Below, piece by piece: positions 34,811 through 43,812 of a stretch of 64,000 nucleotides of DNA; positions within the stretch are counted from its first letter, which is position 1, and each line of letters opens with the position of its first letter. The stretch spans positions 2,790,001 through 2,854,000 of the forward strand of contig OZ244893.1 of assembly GCA_965221485.1 (NCBI GenBank), in the 5' to 3' direction. Source of the stretch: JAJEBT01 sp965221485. GTDB taxonomy: Bacteria; Pseudomonadota; Alphaproteobacteria; MPNO01; UBA830. The position numbers and the translations under genes are program-made. A model generated the notes under the pieces. That model saw only the letters and a program-made list of their open reading frames with translations. It made no database searches and was not told where the DNA came from.

Positions 34811-36033
34811 CCCGGATTGCAGCGACCGATCCCGGCACCCGGAGAACACGGCGCCACCAGCTCCTCCTGTTCTCGGGCGTCGCCTCTGCAGCCCTCGTCG
34901 GATTCGCCCTCTGGCTGTCCGGCGGTTCCGACGCGCCGGTAGTGCCCGCGAGCGGGATTGATGCCGAACTCGCAGGCCCGGACACAGCGGAAGACAGCTG
35001 GATGCGGCGCTCGGAAACCCGCATCGGCACGCTCGAAGCCAGCCTCCGCGAACTTGAGAGTGCCAATCGGCAGATCCTCGCCGACAACGAAGAGCTGCAG
35101 AAGCAGCTCGCGGGACAGGCTGCCGATGCCCGCACCGTTATTGACCGCCAGGCGGCGGTGATTGACGAGCTGCGCCGTTCCATGACGAGACCCGATCCCG
35201 GAATGCCGCCGGCAGAAGGCTGGTTTGCGAATGGCAACCGGGCCACGGGCCCAGGAACCGTAACGGGACCCGCAACGGCAGAGCCCGGCACCCTCGCCCC
35301 CGCGCCCCTGATCCGCGAATTCGATCTCGAGACGGACGCACCGATCGCACCCGAAGACAAAGACAAACCGGAGGCCAGGGTCCATCCTGTCGACGGACGT
35401 CTTCCTGCCGGGTCCCATGCCGAAGCCGTGGTGATCGCCGGGGTTGACGCCTCGGCGGGGGTGTCGTCCCAGGGCGATCCGCGACCGGTGCTGCTGCGGT
35501 TTACGGGCCCCGCCTGGAGTGCCGCCGAGAACGGTGCCGCGCTTCGCGTTGACATCAGGGGGTGCACGGTGACCGGCGCAGCCCATGGCGATCTCTCGTC
35601 CGAGAAGGTCTATGTGCGGCTTCGCACCCTCACCTGTACCGGGCCCGCGCCCGGAACCGTGATCGAGACCGAGGTGGCGGGGTTTGTCGCGGGCGCCGGC
35701 AAGACGGGGATCCGCGGGCCGGTGGTGAGCCGCGAGGGCGATCTCATCGAGAAGGCGTTCCTCGCCGGTCTCGTCTCCGGTGCCGGCGACAGTGCGACCG
35801 CGCTTCTGCGCCCCGGACCCGATGTCACTGCGAATGTCGGAGATATCGGCCGGGCCGGTCTTGGCGCCGGCGCCGCGTCGGCCGGGCGCAAGGTGGCCGA
35901 TTACTTGATCCGCCGCGCCGAACAGTACCAGCCGGTGATCCAGCTGACGGCGGGAACCCGCGTGACCGTGGTGTTCCTGGAAGGGGCGGATCTCGCCGGT
36001 GCGGGAATGAAATCACAGGAGACACAGTCATGA
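34807..36033 (+). CDS. traB: Type IV secretion protein TraB (VirB10-like)
   Basis: 408 residues. An N-terminal membrane helix (LLLFSGVASAALVGFALWL) is followed by a coiled coil (about 60-115, ETRIGTLEASLRELESANRQ), a proline-rich spacer crossing the periplasm and a C-terminal beta-barrel domain (RFTGPAWSAAENGAALRV; GTRVTVVFLEGADL). TraB links inner and outer membranes. The length is normal for the family. ATGA overlaps occur at both ends. Confidence 0.9.
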   Translation: MTRIAATDPGTRRTRRHQLLLFSGVASAALVGFALWLSGGSDAPVVPASGIDAELAGPDTAEDSWMRRSETRIGTLEASLRELESANRQILADNEELQKQLAGQAADARTVIDRQAAVIDELRRSMTRPDPGMPPAEGWFANGNRATGPGTVTGPATAEPGTLAPAPLIREFDLETDAPIAPEDKDKPEARVHPVDGRLPAGSHAEAVVIAGVDASAGVSSQGDPRPVLLRFTGPAWSAAENGAALRVDIRGCTVTGAAHGDLSSEKVYVRLRTLTCTGPAPGTVIETEVAGFVAGAGKTGIRGPVVSREGDLIEKAFLAGLVSGAGDSATALLRPGPDVTANVGDIGRAGLGAGAASAGRKVADYLIRRAEQYQPVIQLTAGTRVTVVFLEGADLAGAGMKSQETQS

Positions 36034-36716
36034 GAAGATTTGTTCGCCATGCCGCGATCGGCACGGCCGCACTGGTGCTGGGCGGCTGCTCGGCCACCCA
36101 TACGGGCGAGGGCTGGCAGTGCCCGCTGGCCCAGGGATCGGTCTGCACGAATGTCGCGGAAGCGGATCCGGCACTGCAGGCTGCGCCCCCGCCCGAATTC
36201 GCGATCCGGGCACCCCTGCACCGGGAGCAGGCAGCCGGAACAGAAACCAGGAACGGCAACACATCCCCGCTGCCTGCGGTGACCGGGCGGCCCGAACAGG
36301 AAGGAGGTCCGGAGGCGGAGGACTCGCCCTGCATCGCGACCTGTTCACCCTTCGCATGGCTCGCCCGCCTGTTCGGCGGATCGGACGAAAGCGGTGAAGC
36401 GACGGCAAACGATCCCGCGTCCGTTGACGAAGCCACGCCTGAAACAGGTCCGGAGGCGATGGCTGTCGCCGGATCCGACGACACACCCGCCGGTCCCGGT
36501 ATCAGCAATACCGGCTCGCAGGATGGCGAAGCCCGTGTGGCCCCTACCCATGTCGCCACCATGCCGTCTGGCGACGGGAATCCCTTCGATCGCCTGCGCG
36601 TCCCGGAAACGGTGGCGCGGATCTGGATCGCGCCCTTCGTCGATGACGGAAACGTCTGGCATGAGGGCCACTGGGTTCATGCGGTGATCGCCCCGGCGCG
36701 CTGGAGGCAGCCGTGA
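36030..36716 (+). CDS. traV: Type IV secretion lipoprotein TraV
   Basis: 228 residues from the ATG at 36030. The N-terminus is a lipoprotein signal with lipobox LVLGGC; the Cys becomes lipidated and anchors the protein in the outer membrane. The text CSATHTGEGWQCPLAQGSVC resembles the N-terminal Cys-rich part of TraV. It is longer than F TraV because of a low-complexity middle. A much longer frame open upstream is a shadow of traB. It overlaps traC by 4 bp (GTGA). Confidence 0.85.
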   Translation: MRRFVRHAAIGTAALVLGGCSATHTGEGWQCPLAQGSVCTNVAEADPALQAAPPPEFAIRAPLHREQAAGTETRNGNTSPLPAVTGRPEQEGGPEAEDSPCIATCSPFAWLARLFGGSDESGEATANDPASVDEATPETGPEAMAVAGSDDTPAGPGISNTGSQDGEARVAPTHVATMPSGDGNPFDRLRVPETVARIWIAPFVDDGNVWHEGHWVHAVIAPARWRQP

Positions 36717-39217
36717 TCGGTCGGGTGCTCGATGTGCTGGAAGGGCCCGAAGCGCTGGCGCCGGGCCTTCGCCCGGACCTTCCGGCAGCACTACACGCCC
36801 TCCTTCCGTGGCGGGCGTGGGACGAGCGGGGTGAGCTCTATGTCAACGCCGCGAGCACCGGCTTCCTTCTCGAGATCCCGCCCTTTGCCGGCATTGACGA
36901 CGAGACATTGTCAGCGCTCGCCGGCACGCTCGCGGATGCCGCGCCCGAACGCGCGATCCTCCAGATCATTCACTGGATGAGCCCGCGCTTTGGCGCCCCC
37001 CTCGAGCGCTGGGCCGCACCGCGCGGGACCGCGGGTCCGGTGCAGGCCGCGATGGCCGAACGCAGGAAAGCCGCGTTCCGTCACGCCGGATGGCGGCCCC
37101 TCCATGACGGTGGCCCGCCCCATACGCTGAACGATATCCGGGTGTTTATCACTGCCGCCCTTCCGGGCGCGCCGGGACCGGCGACGGAAACAGCGCTTGG
37201 TGCCTTTCGCCGTGCGCTGGAGGGAACCCTGGCCGCGGCCGGAGCGGATGCGCGCCGTCCCGGACCGGACGCACTCCTGTCGCTGGTGGCCGAGCTGGTA
37301 TCCCCCGACGTCGCAGGCACGGATGACGGTGGACTGCTTCGCCCGGAACGGCGCTGGTCACCCCGGGATCCGATCCATGTCCAGTGCGCGAGCCCCGGGC
37401 GAGCAATGTCTGTGTCACCGACGGGACTCCTGTTTCATCACCCGGACGGTGAGGATATCGCGGTGCGGGTTCTGACGGCACGGGCGTTTCCCGAGATGTG
37501 GCCGGGCTGGCGCGGAAATGCGCTGATCGGCGACTTCCACCGCGACTTCCTGCAGCCGGGCTGTCCGGTCCTGACCTGCCTCACGGTGGCGTTCGGCGAT
37601 GCGGCCGCAGGCGAGCGCGCCTTCCTCAAATCTGCGCGGGCCACCCAGCAGGCGGGAACCGGACTGGCCCGCTACCTCCCCGGTCTCACGGAAAAGGCGC
37701 GGGACTGGCAGTCGGTCACGGAGCGTCTCAAGGACGGGGAGCGTCTCGTTCGCGGCTGTTACACCATCGCACTGCACGCGCCGGCCGCCGGGATCGATGA
37801 AGCGGAACAGGCGGTGCGCGCCATCTATCACGGCCAGGGCTGGCGGATCGCGGCCGAACGCTACGCCCAGCTTCCGGCCTGGCTTGCCTCCCTGCCGCTG
37901 GCGCCCGCGGGCGGTCTCGATGCCGATCTCGACCGGCTCGGGCGCATGAAGACGCTCCTGACAGCGTCAGCCGTCGATCTCGCACCGGTGCATGGAGAAT
38001 GGCGCGGACAGCCATCAAGCCCCGAAACCCCGCCTGCGCTCTTTCTCGTGGGGCGGCGCGGACAACCCGCCTGCTGGTCGCCCTTTGCCAACAGCGAAGG
38101 CAATTACAACGTGGCGGTGACCGGCAAGTCGGGATCCGGGAAATCGGTCCTGATGCAGGAGCTGGTGGCCGGCATCGCAGGCGCCGGCGGCGAGGCGGTG
38201 GTCATCGATGACGGCCGTTCGTTCCAGCATATGGCGGAGGCGCTGGGCGGCAGTTTCATCGCCTTTGGCAAGGATGCGGCGAGGCTCAATCCGTTCGCAA
38301 TGATCGATGCGGCCGCAGCCGCCCGGGATGCCGACTATCGCGAGGAGTGCTTCGCGATGCTGGCGTCTGTGATCGGGCGCATGTGCCGGCGACGGGGCGC
38401 CATTGATGACATCGAGGCAGCGCTGATCGACGAGGCGATCGCCGCGACATGGGACGCCGCCGGAAACGCGGCCGATCTCGGGCTCCTTCAGGCAAAGCTC
38501 GGTGAGACCGATGACCGGAGGGCTGCAGACATGGCGCTCGCGCTCGGGCCGTGGCGGCCGGGCGGGGCCATGGGCCGCCTTTTCGAAGGCGGAACCACGC
38601 CCGCGCTCGACAGCCCGCTCACCGTCTTCGAGCTCGCGGAACTGAAGGGCCGCGGCGACGTGCAGGGGGTGGTGTTGATGCTCGTGGTGTTTCTGGCAAC
38701 GCAACGCATGTATCACGGTGCCCGCACCCGGCCCAAGGCGATTGTCATTGACGAAGCCTGGGACTTGCTGTCGGGAGAGGACAGCCAGGCCTTTCTCGAA
38801 GGTGCGGCCAGACGCGCGCGCAAATACCGGGGCGCGCTGATTACCGGCACCCAGTCGGTCAATGACTATTACGCCAATCCGGCCGCACGGGCCGCCTGGG
38901 ACAATGCCGACTGGACCGTGTTCCTCGCCCAGAAGGACGAATCCGTCGAACTCCTGAAGCAGGAGAAGCGCATCCATTGCGATCCCGGCATGGAGCGGGC
39001 TCTGAAGAGCCTCGTGACCGCCGAAGGCCGCCATGCCGAGCTGGTGCTGCACGGGCCCGATGGCTGGCGCGTGGCGCGCCTCGTGCTCGATCCCTGGTCG
39101 GTGGCGCTCTTTTCCTCGCGGGGTCCCGCCTTCGCGGCGGTGGAACGGCTCAAGGCCGGAGGCCTGACAACGGAACAGGCAATTGACCGCCTCGCGGGAG
39201 AGGCGGCGGTCGCATGA
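36713..39217 (+). CDS. traC: Type IV secretion ATPase TraC (VirB4-like)
   Basis: 834 residues starting with GTG. Walker A VTGKSGSGKSVLMQE lies near 470 and Walker B AIVIDEAWDLLSG near 680, with GALITGTQSVNDYYANPAAR and VFLAQKDESVELLK after it, as in TraC. The protein energises pilus assembly at the inner membrane. Size and order (after traV) match F-type systems. All ATPase residues are present, so the transfer machine is probably functional. Confidence 0.92.
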   Translation: MIGRVLDVLEGPEALAPGLRPDLPAALHALLPWRAWDERGELYVNAASTGFLLEIPPFAGIDDETLSALAGTLADAAPERAILQIIHWMSPRFGAPLERWAAPRGTAGPVQAAMAERRKAAFRHAGWRPLHDGGPPHTLNDIRVFITAALPGAPGPATETALGAFRRALEGTLAAAGADARRPGPDALLSLVAELVSPDVAGTDDGGLLRPERRWSPRDPIHVQCASPGRAMSVSPTGLLFHHPDGEDIAVRVLTARAFPEMWPGWRGNALIGDFHRDFLQPGCPVLTCLTVAFGDAAAGERAFLKSARATQQAGTGLARYLPGLTEKARDWQSVTERLKDGERLVRGCYTIALHAPAAGIDEAEQAVRAIYHGQGWRIAAERYAQLPAWLASLPLAPAGGLDADLDRLGRMKTLLTASAVDLAPVHGEWRGQPSSPETPPALFLVGRRGQPACWSPFANSEGNYNVAVTGKSGSGKSVLMQELVAGIAGAGGEAVVIDDGRSFQHMAEALGGSFIAFGKDAARLNPFAMIDAAAAARDADYREECFAMLASVIGRMCRRRGAIDDIEAALIDEAIAATWDAAGNAADLGLLQAKLGETDDRRAADMALALGPWRPGGAMGRLFEGGTTPALDSPLTVFELAELKGRGDVQGVVLMLVVFLATQRMYHGARTRPKAIVIDEAWDLLSGEDSQAFLEGAARRARKYRGALITGTQSVNDYYANPAARAAWDNADWTVFLAQKDESVELLKQEKRIHCDPGMERALKSLVTAEGRHAELVLHGPDGWRVARLVLDPWSVALFSSRGPAFAAVERLKAGGLTTEQAIDRLAGEAAVA

Positions 39218-39275
39218 ACCCGGAAAAAATTTTGGGCACCATGAAAGAACAGAACAGCATCAAAGGAGATAAAGA

Positions 39276-39989
39276 ATGAGTTCAGACGTAACCCGCATCG
39301 AGACCGCGCGGAAGCGCCGGCGACGCCCGGATCCATCCAATGAAGTGCCGCTGGCATGGCCCCGAGATCCGGAATCGGTCACGGCGGAGGATGTGGACTT
39401 CACGGCGCTTGCCCATGTGCTGGCCAATCTCTGCCGCCATGGCGGGCGCGTGAGACGGTTCCATTCGGAAGCGGCGCATGCGCTCGCGATCAGCGAGGCC
39501 ATCGAGGACTTCGCAACCGGAAGCGATAAGGAGCGGCGAAGCCTCGCGCTGTTCGCGCTCCTCGACGATGCGCGTGCGGCCTGGCTTGGCACCGAAGTGC
39601 CGGTCTCGCAACGGGCGGGCGAACGCTGGCGGCGGCTGGGCGCGCGGATCGATACCGCAGTGCGCGCGGCCGCCGGACTTCCCCCGGACCTCCCGGACGC
39701 AGAGGCAGAACTCCTTCGCTTTGTCGTCCGGATGGCGGCGTCGGCAGAGCGCCGGGACATCCTGGGGCTCGACGTTCCGGGCGTGAATGGCGGGACCTTC
39801 CCGCCTCTCAAAAAACGGATCCGGTCGCTCGATCCGGCCCGGGCAACGGAGCTCTGGCTCGCGCGTTTCCAGGCACTCCGGGGTCCCGGCAACCCGCCAC
39901 AGGCTGCCGCGATCGCCGGCCGTCCCGTTACCAAAGGAAAGGAGACAGACGATGAGCAGGAAATCCCCGCGGCATCGGCGCAGGCGTGA
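39276..39989 (+). CDS. HD-phosphohydrolase-like protein in the tra operon
   Basis: 237 residues. ALAHVLANLCRHGGRVRRFH, then AAHALAISEAI, and LFALLDDARAAWLGTEVPVS follow the outline of YfbR/HD-type nucleotide phosphohydrolases, with LDDA where HD proteins have LHDA. The changed metal site leaves activity uncertain. The position between traC and trbI is unusual for F-type systems. A ribosome site (AAAGGAGATAAAGA) precedes the ATG. It could protect incoming DNA or alter nucleotide pools, but this is inference. Confidence 0.5.
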   Translation: MSSDVTRIETARKRRRRPDPSNEVPLAWPRDPESVTAEDVDFTALAHVLANLCRHGGRVRRFHSEAAHALAISEAIEDFATGSDKERRSLALFALLDDARAAWLGTEVPVSQRAGERWRRLGARIDTAVRAAAGLPPDLPDAEAELLRFVVRMAASAERRDILGLDVPGVNGGTFPPLKKRIRSLDPARATELWLARFQALRGPGNPPQAAAIAGRPVTKGKETDDEQEIPAASAQA

Positions 39990-40215
39990 CCGGCACCCGC
40001 CCCGGATCCGGATCGAACGGGATGCCGAAACCGTGTTCCGGACGGCGATTGCCGCCGGTGTGCTGTCAGGCCATCCCTCGGCAACCAACTGGGCCGGGCA
40101 TTACGACTACATGTTCCATGACGAGAACGGCCGGGCCTGGTTCCGGCGCCGTGACGGGCGGGTCTGCGTCTCCATGAGCTCGCGGCGCGCGCGGCAGACC
40201 GGGTTGGTGCCGTGA
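39952..40215 (+). CDS. Small basic hypothetical protein
   Basis: 87 residues from the ATG at 39952, preceded by AAAGGAAAGGAGACAGACG. It begins with an Arg/His-rich stretch (SRKSPRHRRRRDRHPP) and then has a short globular part (HYDYMFHDENGRAWFRRRDG). It overlaps the previous gene by 38 bp and the next (trbI) by 4 bp, so it belongs to the operon. Function unknown; the charge suggests nucleic-acid contact. Confidence 0.6.
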   Translation: MSRKSPRHRRRRDRHPPRIRIERDAETVFRTAIAAGVLSGHPSATNWAGHYDYMFHDENGRAWFRRRDGRVCVSMSSRRARQTGLVP

Positions 40216-40574
40216 GCGAGATCCGGATCCTCGCCGCCTCGGCACTCCTCGCCTGCGGCATTGCGGCGGCGGTTGCGGCCGGAATGGACCGTCTGGGAGA
40301 ACGCGACCGTCCTGCCATCGCGACAGTGCGGCTGGCCGAACTGGTCACGGAGCACGCCCGGAAGACGGCGGCAACAGAGGCGAGCGAGGAGGACGCGGCG
40401 AAGGCGGCCCGGAGGTGGGGCGGGCAGCTCGAGACGGCGCTCGCATCAACAGCCCAACGCTACCGGGTGGTGATCCTCCCGGCGCGCGCCGTGGCCGCGG
40501 GCGCGCCCGATCTCACGGACGAGATCCGGCGCCTGATCGCGGAGACCGCGGCGGTGGCGGGGAACGGGCGATGA
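40212..40574 (+). CDS. trbI: Conjugation protein TrbI (F-type)
   Basis: 120 residues with one N-terminal membrane helix (ASALLACGIAAAVAAGM) and a periplasmic tail ending in YRVVILPARAVAAGAPDLTD, the conserved end of F-type TrbI, which modulates pilus outgrowth and retraction. It lies before the S26 peptidase and traW as in related ICEs. Confidence 0.75.
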   Translation: MSEIRILAASALLACGIAAAVAAGMDRLGERDRPAIATVRLAELVTEHARKTAATEASEEDAAKAARRWGGQLETALASTAQRYRVVILPARAVAAGAPDLTDEIRRLIAETAAVAGNGR

Positions 40575-41188
40575 GCGTCCCCGTTATCAGCAGCCGGCCA
40601 ACTGGTCCCGGGCCCGGTCGCAAGCGACTCCCGAACCGGGCGCTTTGGGTGATGATTCTCTTCGGGGTGACATGGCTGGCCATTGCCTCCCGGGTTCATG
40701 TCAATGCGAGCTGGTCCGACGACGCATGGGGCTATCTCGCACTGCCGGTGTTCGGAGATCTCCGGATCGGCGACCGGGTGCTGTTCGACCCGCCCGCTTC
40801 GCTCTCTTCGCCGGTTCCCTGGATCAAGACGGTCCAGGGGCTTCCGGGATCGGTGGTCACGGTCGGTGCCGATCGCAGAGTGGCGATTGACGGAATCCCG
40901 GCGGGGCGTGCCAAGAGGGTGGCGCTCTCGGGCCGGGCGCTCGCCGCGGTATCGCCGGGCGTCATTCCTGCCGGTCATTACTTCCTCTCCGGCGATCACC
41001 CCGACAGCCGCGACAGCCGCTACGCCGAGGTGGGGCTGGTTCCCCTTGAACGCATCCGGGGCCGCGCGGTGGCGCTCCCGAACCTGCCATGGCTTGGACT
41101 GGCGGGCCCGCTGGTCACCTCGGATGCCGTCCACAACGTCACCCCCGTTCCGCAACCGGGATTGGCGCGAACGGAGGAGCGGCCATGA
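40571..41188 (+). CDS. S26 signal peptidase-like TraF (pilin maturation)
   Basis: 205 residues from ATG 40571. After a membrane helix (RALWVMILFGVTWLAIA) the S26 motifs appear: VNASW in place of the usual Ser box, IKTVQGLPGS with the Lys, and FLSGDHPDSRDSRYAEVG with the conserved box E. This type processes the pilin in RP4- and some F-type systems. It is named TraF or TrhF in different plasmids and differs from the thioredoxin-like TraF encoded further downstream. ATGA overlaps at both ends. Confidence 0.8.
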   Translation: MSVPVISSRPTGPGPGRKRLPNRALWVMILFGVTWLAIASRVHVNASWSDDAWGYLALPVFGDLRIGDRVLFDPPASLSSPVPWIKTVQGLPGSVVTVGADRRVAIDGIPAGRAKRVALSGRALAAVSPGVIPAGHYFLSGDHPDSRDSRYAEVGLVPLERIRGRAVALPNLPWLGLAGPLVTSDAVHNVTPVPQPGLARTEERP

Positions 41189-41916
41189 GCGCGCTCCGGA
41201 TTTACGAAAAAGAGATCGCAATGTCGGCTCCGGTTGCGCGCACCGGCAGTCCGATCCGCTCTCTCGCGGTGCCAACCCTCGCCGTCCTCCTGCTGGTTGC
41301 CGGCGTCGCCGGGACCGCATCGGCGAAAGATCTCGGTGTTCGCGGCGAGACTTGGCCCGTGATCGAACAGGATCTGCTGGCGCTCATCGGGACCCGCCTT
41401 CAGGCGATGCAGGCGTCGGGCGAATGGGCGCGCCTGGAAACGCAGGCCCGCGAGCGGGCGCGGGCGCGCCTTGAGGAGCCGAATCCGGTTCCGGGGCTCG
41501 TGCCGGCCAGGGAGTCGCGCTCGTGGTTCTTCGATCCCGCGATCCGCGCAGCGCGTGACATCCGGACAGCAGACGGGCAACTGATCACGGCGGCCGGAAC
41601 GACGGTCGATCCGCTCACTCATCGGCCACTGTCCCGCGATCTCCTCTTCATCGACGGGCGGCGCCCGGCCGAAGTCTCCTGGGCGCTCGGATTTGAGCGT
41701 CCGGCCGTGATCGTGCTTCTGGCCGGGCGGCCTCTCGACCTCGCACGGCAGCACGGACGTCCCGTCTTCTTCGATCAGGGCGGGCGTCTCGCCGCCCGCT
41801 TCGGTCTCTCGGTGACGCCGGTGCGGATCCGCCAGGAGGGGGTGCAGCTCCGGATCTCGGAGATCGCCCTCACGGACGATGGCGTTGGCGATCCCGAACG
41901 AAAGGAAACGCCGTGA
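41185..41916 (+). CDS. traW: Conjugative assembly protein TraW
   Basis: 243 residues with a signal peptide (LAVLLLVAGVAGTASAKD; a second ATG at 41221 would also include it). The mature part (FDPAIRAARDIRTADGQLI; FIDGRRPAEVSWAL; VFFDQGGRLAARFGLSVTPV) is typical of TraW, a periplasmic F-pilus assembly factor. It overlaps traU by 4 bp. Confidence 0.85.
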   Translation: MSALRIYEKEIAMSAPVARTGSPIRSLAVPTLAVLLLVAGVAGTASAKDLGVRGETWPVIEQDLLALIGTRLQAMQASGEWARLETQARERARARLEEPNPVPGLVPARESRSWFFDPAIRAARDIRTADGQLITAAGTTVDPLTHRPLSRDLLFIDGRRPAEVSWALGFERPAVIVLLAGRPLDLARQHGRPVFFDQGGRLAARFGLSVTPVRIRQEGVQLRISEIALTDDGVGDPERKETP

Positions 41917-42911
41917 AACGCCTGACTGTCTTCCTCGGCATGCTGGTTATGGCGGTGCTTCTGCATGCAGGGAGCGCCACGGCCCAGCAATGCACCGGGC
42001 GATTCGTCAATCCGCTGACCGATGTCTGCTGGGAATGCCTGTTCCCCATCACCATCGGCTCCGTCACTCTCGCCTCGGGACCGGCGCCGGATACCCCCAA
42101 TCCGTCCTCGCCGCTCTGCCTCTGCGGCCAGCCAATCCCCCGGATCGGGATCGCGGTCGGAATGTGGGAACCAGCGCGCTTGCTCGATGTCTCGCGTGCC
42201 CCCTGGTGCTTTGCCAGTCTCGGCGGGCTCAGCGTCAATCCGGGCCTGCCGGCAGCGCGCGGGCGCACGGGATCCTCGGGCGGAGACGGTGCGTCCGGAT
42301 CTGTCTGGCACGCCCATCTCTATGCGTATCCGGTGCTGTCCTGGATCGGAGCGCTCCTGAATGTGGGTTGCCTCGAGACCGGGAGCATGGATGTCGCCTG
42401 GGCGTCGGAACTCGATCCCGCCTGGCTCGACGACGAACTGGCACTCCTTCTCAATCCCGAAGCGGCGCTGTTCACCGGTCTCCCCGCCCAGGCCGCCTGT
42501 GCGGCGGATTGCGCCGCGGCCTCAACCGGGCTCCCGATGGATCCACTCTTCTGGTGCGGCGGCTGCCAGGGCGGGATGTATCCGCTGACCGGCAACGTGC
42601 AGGCCCATGTCGGCGGCGTGCAGGCGTCGCTCCTCGCCGCCCAGCGTCTTCTCTATCGCATGCACCGTCTCGGGATTGCGCGGGGAACCATGGGATCGGG
42701 GGCGCTCTGCGGCACGTATGCGATGCCGGTGATGAAGAAATCCCAGTACCGCTGGCAGATGACCCAGCCGGTTCCGGCCACGACCCCGGCAACGGGCTGT
42801 AACCCGACAGGACGATCCTCGGTGCTCTGGGAATCGCTCCGGGAATTGCCCGTCGCCGGCGAGAACTTTGGCTACCTGCTGTGGCGGAAGCGCAACTGTT
42901 GCGTCCTGTGA
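41913..42911 (+). CDS. traU: Conjugative assembly protein TraU
   Basis: 332 residues with a signal peptide ending GSATAQ. CTGRFVNPLTDVCWECLFPI is the conserved TraU start, and many Cys follow (CLCG; CAADCAAAS; FWCGGCQGG; NCC near the end), which form disulfides with help from TrbC and TraF. TraU acts in DNA transfer and pilus assembly in the periplasm. Length is normal. Confidence 0.9.
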   Translation: MKRLTVFLGMLVMAVLLHAGSATAQQCTGRFVNPLTDVCWECLFPITIGSVTLASGPAPDTPNPSSPLCLCGQPIPRIGIAVGMWEPARLLDVSRAPWCFASLGGLSVNPGLPAARGRTGSSGGDGASGSVWHAHLYAYPVLSWIGALLNVGCLETGSMDVAWASELDPAWLDDELALLLNPEAALFTGLPAQAACAADCAAASTGLPMDPLFWCGGCQGGMYPLTGNVQAHVGGVQASLLAAQRLLYRMHRLGIARGTMGSGALCGTYAMPVMKKSQYRWQMTQPVPATTPATGCNPTGRSSVLWESLRELPVAGENFGYLLWRKRNCCVL

Positions 42912-42924
42912 AGGAGACGAACGC

Positions 42925-43812
42925 ATGAGGTGGAAACAGGACTCAAAAGTGTGGGCGGCAGTCAGCATTGCACTGGCAATGGCCGCCGGAAGTGGTTCGC
43001 CCCGGGCGGAGAACATCCCGACTCCCGGAGACGAAGCGCAGGCAATTGCGAAGGAAGTCCGCGAGGACATCGCGAAACCTGAGAGATGGACGCACATGGA
43101 CGACGTCGTGCGCCGGATCGGAGATGACATCACAGCCCACGAACCCGCCATGCAGGCGATCGCGAAGGAGCTGGCCAAAGGGATCGAAACCAACAGTGAT
43201 GCGGATCTGGAAACCTGGACCCGGTCAATCCTCGAGCGGGCACTGAACCGTGCTGGCGATACGGCCAGGGAACACCCACCGAAACCCGGTTCGTCTCCGC
43301 CTTCGGCAACTCCCGGGTCGGAAGACAAGCTGGATCTCCGTCGCGTGCAAGCCGCATCCTCGGCCATCGCATCCGGACTCGCAGGACGGCCCCGGACGGG
43401 CGAGATCCTGGTGTTCGTGAGCCTCTCGCTTCCGGACAGCGTGTGGCGTCCCTGGGCGGAGGAAGCCGCCCACCTCAGTGTGCCGCTGGTGCTCCGGGGA
43501 CTGCTGCCTGAAGGGCTGAAGGCGACGGTGGAACGCGCCGGAACCCGTCTCGGCGAGACGGGTGGTGCGGCGATCGATCCGAGGCTCTTTCGCATGTTTG
43601 GCGTTGAGCGCGTTCCGGCGGTCGCGGTGGTGCCGGGCGGCATCGCACCCTGCGAAAGCCGGGGCTGTGCCGATGACGCCCCGCCGCCCCACGACATCGT
43701 CACCGGAAATACCGGCCTTGCCGCCGCCCTTGAGGTGATTGCCGCCGAAGGCGGACCGGGGCGCACGGCCGCACGGGGGCACCTCGCGGTATTGCAGGGA
43801 GAGATCGAATGA
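42925..43812 (+). CDS. trbC: Conjugative assembly protein TrbC
   Basis: 295 residues from ATG 42925, which is preceded by AAGGAGACG; the upstream open frame overlaps traU and is rejected. It has a signal peptide and a C-terminal thioredoxin-fold domain with EILVFVSLSLPDSVWRPWAE and VERVPAVAVVPGG, as in TrbC_Ftype. It probably partners TraW. It overlaps traN by 4 bp. Confidence 0.8.
   Translation: MRWKQDSKVWAAVSIALAMAAGSGSPRAENIPTPGDEAQAIAKEVREDIAKPERWTHMDDVVRRIGDDITAHEPAMQAIAKELAKGIETNSDADLETWTRSILERALNRAGDTAREHPPKPGSSPPSATPGSEDKLDLRRVQAASSAIASGLAGRPRTGEILVFVSLSLPDSVWRPWAEEAAHLSVPLVLRGLLPEGLKATVERAGTRLGETGGAAIDPRLFRMFGVERVPAVAVVPGGIAPCESRGCADDAPPPHDIVTGNTGLAAALEVIAAEGGPGRTAARGHLAVLQGEIE

Noticed and set aside
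35562..36029. Longer reading frame upstream of traV
   Set aside because: It is the shadow of traB in another frame; the lipoprotein signal at 36030 fixes the real start.
39218..39275. Possible oriT in the gap after traC
   Set aside because: 58 bp without convincing inverted repeat or nick-like site; oriT could not be located in this window.
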